A stretch of DNA of 64,000 bases from Ridgeia piscesae (lineage: Eukaryota; Annelida; Polychaeta; Sabellida; Siboglinidae): contig JAODUO010000080.1 in the NCBI GenBank assembly GCA_025642075.2, forward strand, positions 386,001 through 450,000. Reading direction: 5' to 3'. Below, piece after piece: positions 61,749 through 64,000 of the stretch. A model generated the notes under the pieces. That model saw only the letters and a list, made by a program, of their open reading frames with translations, ran no database searches and was not told the origin of the DNA. How positions within the stretch are numbered: position 1 is the first letter of the stretch; each line of letters starts with the position of its first letter. The translations under genes were made by a program, and so were the position numbers.

Positions 61749-62653
61749 CATATATAATATTTGTCGCACTACTGGGTTGCATCGTACTACATTCGGTGCT
61801 GCGTCTGTGCTGCGCGTTGCGTTCTTGCACGTGTGCGTTCGGGGTCTGCGTCACACTCTGCACACTGCTGCGGGGGGTGCGTTGCGTGTCATTCCACACC
61901 GTCAAAAATTGGATTAGGACAAAATAGAACTTCAGAAGTTATGTACATTTTATGCATGTAAAGATGACAGTGAATGACCATAGCAAAAGGCAACTTACTC
62001 GAAATAAAAAAAGACAGAAAAAATGACACGGCTGCGACGTGATACGCATGATTTATGCAACGGCTATTCAAATGCCCCTTCACATTTTTAGGCAACTGTG
62101 ACACGTGAGGATTAGGTCAAATAAGTTTTTTTAACTTTTTGTGTAATTTCAAAACCCCACATCCCCCGGTACCATTTCCGGACAATCAGGAAAAAAAAAA
62201 TGATATCTAGAAAATTCGGGGTGGGGTCCAAGAACAACGTTGACCTCTCTTTGACTAAAAAAAAAAGAACGACCAACTACCACTCTTCGTCGACCGACCG
62301 GCCATACCAACACGAGAGACCAGCGCCACGGCTAAAGTCGCCATTCTTGAGATTTCCGAGACACACATAGGCGCACGCTGCACATACGCATCTAGATGTG
62401 GTGTTCCCATTCACACACCCCTGGCGAAGTCGTTGTTCTTAAAGGAACGTTCGCTGTATTCCAGTCGGACCAGGTTCGACCGTTCCGACTTTCCGGAAAA
62501 ATACGGTTCTCGTCGAGACCGGCCATCACGAGGACAGGCCACGGCTAAAGTGACCTTTATAGATTATAAATATATATACCATTAATTTTATACGATCTAA
62601 TATATATGTATGATAGTTATGTATTTATATATATATAATATATATAAATATAT

Positions 62654-62741
<88 letters not shown>

Positions 62742-62959
62742 AATATTAAATAGGTATAATGTATTGATCGGATACCACTGCAATAAACCAACGTTAGCAT
62801 ATTGATACATCCATAATTATGTTCATAATATATTCCGTATACATCCATTCTGACCCTGACCATGACTATAATGCCAACGCTTGTCGTCACCCGCGGCAGA
62901 GCTGTGCACGCGTAACCAGCTCATTTATAAGGCAGGGGGTAGTTTATAATAGTTCGGTA

Positions 62960-63028
<69 letters not shown>

Positions 63029-63244
63029 TGGTGGTGTGTTGTGTGTGTGTGTGTGCGTGCGCGTGCGTGCGTGCGTGCGTGCTATGCTACACACACCATG
63101 TTTGTTCTCACCCCACAGTGACATTATTAAGCCTGTATAACGTCACTTGATCAGGAGTTTCACTTTCTTTGTTATTTCGCGAGGGGAATTTTACGAGTCA
63201 TCAACTCAGAAGATGTGGTCAAAGTATGCCCTAAGGTTTCCATC

Positions 63245-63289
<45 letters not shown>

Positions 63290-63588
63290 TGTGCGTGTGT
63301 GCGTGCGTGCGTGCTGTGTGTGTGTGTGCGTGTGTGTGTGTGTGCTGTGTGCGTGCGTGGTGTGTGTGCGTGTGGTGCGTGTGTTGTGCGTGTGTGTGCG
63401 TGTGTGCGTGGGGTGTGCGTGCGTGCGTGGTGTGCGTGCGTGTGTGCTGTGCGTGTGCGTGTGCGTGCGCGTTCGCGTTCGCGTGCGTTTGTGCGTGTGC
63501 GGTGTGCGTGTGTGTTTGTGCGTGTATGCGTGCGTGGTGCGTGCGTATGTGCGTGCATGTGCGTGCGTGTGTGCGGTGTGCGTGCGTG

Positions 63589-63621
<33 letters not shown>

Positions 63622-63949
63622 CTGCGCGTGCCTGTGCCTGTGCGCGTGCGCCTGCGCGTGCCTGTGCGCGTGCGCGTGCGCGTGCGCGTGCGCGTGCGCG
63701 TGTGTGTGTGCATTTGTGCAAGACAACAATGAATACGTCTACAGACGACCTGGAGTGCGACACGAGCCTTTCAGACGGCCACGTCGTGCTGGGCAGACAG
63801 TTCAACGTGACTTGCAAGCTCGCCTACGCTGGTCACACCGCACCCAGCCTCACGTGGTCCGACTGGCGGGGTCCGGTCGTGTCCAGTCAACGCGTCGTCA
63901 CCGATAGCCAGCTCTCCATGCACAGACCATTCGTCGTCAGCGCCATCAG
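56511..63949 (+). CDS. Immunoglobulin-domain protein with signal peptide (partial, 3' end outside window)
   Basis: Exon 1, 56511-56565, encodes MNGRGPFCLFVVLLPVCL, a signal peptide, ending at GTAAGT. Exon 2, 61235-61334, follows TTTGCACAG and joins in phase. It reads TEEGLKNTAVRQGENLVISC and then ELHKKVTF, an Ig B-strand with its cysteine. A third exon (starting at 63723 or 63745, ending 63949 at AG|GTACTG) reads LECDTSLSDGHVVLGRQFNV, then TCKLAYAGHTAPSLTWSDW, a second Ig B/C strand pair with Cys and Trp. Exon 2 ends in phase 2, which does not fit exon 3, and the second half of the first Ig domain is missing. At least one joining exon in 61335-63720 is therefore unresolved. The product is probably a secreted or cell-surface receptor-like Ig protein. 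The family is not recognised. Confidence 0.7.
56716..60305. repeat. 32-bp minisatellite, about 110 units, with matching flanks
   Basis: The unit is GATATGATTCTTCCTGTTGG, then TGGTGATCGAGA. Variants include CTCTTGG, TTGTTTGTGG, GATACGATT, GACCGAG and CGACAGAT. Units from about 56775 to 59455 keep the 32-bp register almost without exception; indels increase after 59455. Both ends carry the same boundary, GATAGTTTGATATAATATAT then TTATTCA at about 56733-56759, and GATATTTTGATATGATATAT then TTATTCA at 60276-60302. It lies in intron 1 of the Ig-domain gene. Confidence 0.96.
60306..61234. other. Rest of Ig gene intron 1
   Basis: AT-rich up to about 60550, then unremarkable. ORFs at 60805-61165 overlap on both strands and have no domain or splice support. 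I see no gene. Confidence 0.5.
62636..62740. repeat. (TA)n microsatellite
   Basis: An almost pure TA run of about 100 bp, with a few TATTATA interruptions. Confidence 0.95.
62961..63082. repeat. (GT)n/(GTGC)n microsatellite
   Basis: A pure GT run to about 63027, then GTGGTGGTG and GTGCGTGC variants. Confidence 0.95.
63247..63718. repeat. GT/GC alternating purine-pyrimidine tract
   Basis: About 470 bp of GTGTGTGCGTGCGT-type sequence. It ends in repeated GCGCGTGCGCGTGC (63655-63700), directly before an Ig exon. Long Cys/Val and His/Arg/Thr ORFs are artefacts. The tract is strongly Z-DNA-prone by composition. Confidence 0.95.
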
Positions 63950-64000
63950 GTACTGCAAACACTTACTCTTCCTCCTTGTTCCCCGTTGCACAGGGACGAA

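Larger units (their letters stand above)
61335..63717. other. Ig gene intron region with a missing exon
   Basis: It contains (TA)n at 61712-61756, a GC-richer patch at 61760-61900, a very long (TA)n at about 62636-62740, and GT repeats further on. One exon of the Ig gene should be here or be spliced differently. A candidate acceptor at 63116-63118 (CCCCACAG) opens a frame that stops after about seven codons, so it was not accepted. Confidence 0.4.

Noticed and set aside
63119..63140. Joining Ig exon after CCCCACAG
   Set aside because: In the required phase it reads about seven codons and then a stop.
63172..63907. Cys/Val-rich and His/Thr/Arg-rich ORFs of 160-230 codons
   Set aside because: They are translations of a GT/GC dinucleotide tract; only the last part overlaps a real exon, and in a different frame.

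Overview
This is animal nuclear DNA: split genes with GT-AG introns, AT-rich spacers, abundant mini- and microsatellites, LINE, Penelope-like, SINE and DNA-transposon remains. Nothing prokaryotic or organellar is present. The repeat mix suggests a marine invertebrate, perhaps a mollusc or other lophotrochozoan; that is inference from general character, not from a species marker.

Layout. (1) About 225-1120, minus strand: two exons with matching splice phase from an unrecognised gene that runs off the left edge. (2) 3254-10662, plus: a complete 8-exon serine beta-lactamase-like gene (421 codons, S-T-T-K nucleophile motif, N-terminal membrane segment). (3) 12410-42421, plus: a complete 23-exon EXOSC10 (RRP6) gene, the catalytic 3'-5' exonuclease of the nuclear RNA exosome. 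All 22 introns keep phase and the product is 875 residues with the DEDD-Y catalytic set intact. (4) 42422-56510: about 14 kb with no intact gene, holding LINE and integrase relics, DNA-transposon remnants and a local tandem duplication. (5) 56511 to past the right edge, plus: a secreted or membrane immunoglobulin-domain gene (signal-peptide exon and two Ig-type exons seen; at least one joining exon unresolved).

The most striking feature is repeat load in introns. EXOSC10 carries four minisatellites: 27-bp unit (about 3.3 kb), 50/55/62-bp unit (about 2.7 kb), 42-bp unit (about 0.5 kb) and 35-bp unit (about 3.0 kb). The Ig gene has a fifth (32-bp unit, about 3.5 kb). Three origins can be read directly. 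The 50-62-bp array is made of copies of the 3' splice-site region of EXOSC10 exon 11 and ends in the real acceptor. The 35-bp array sits inside a duplicated intronic segment whose sister copy still has a single seed unit. The 42-bp array is built from the last 14 codons of a LINE reverse-transcriptase ORF. No new enzymatic or defence system is evident. The novelty lies in minisatellite birth inside a conserved housekeeping gene, a decayed intron-split integrase locus, and several unnamed TIR elements.

The three main plus-strand genes look functionally unrelated. All coordinates were read by eye, so exon edges rest on splice consensus, phase continuity and remembered family conservation.
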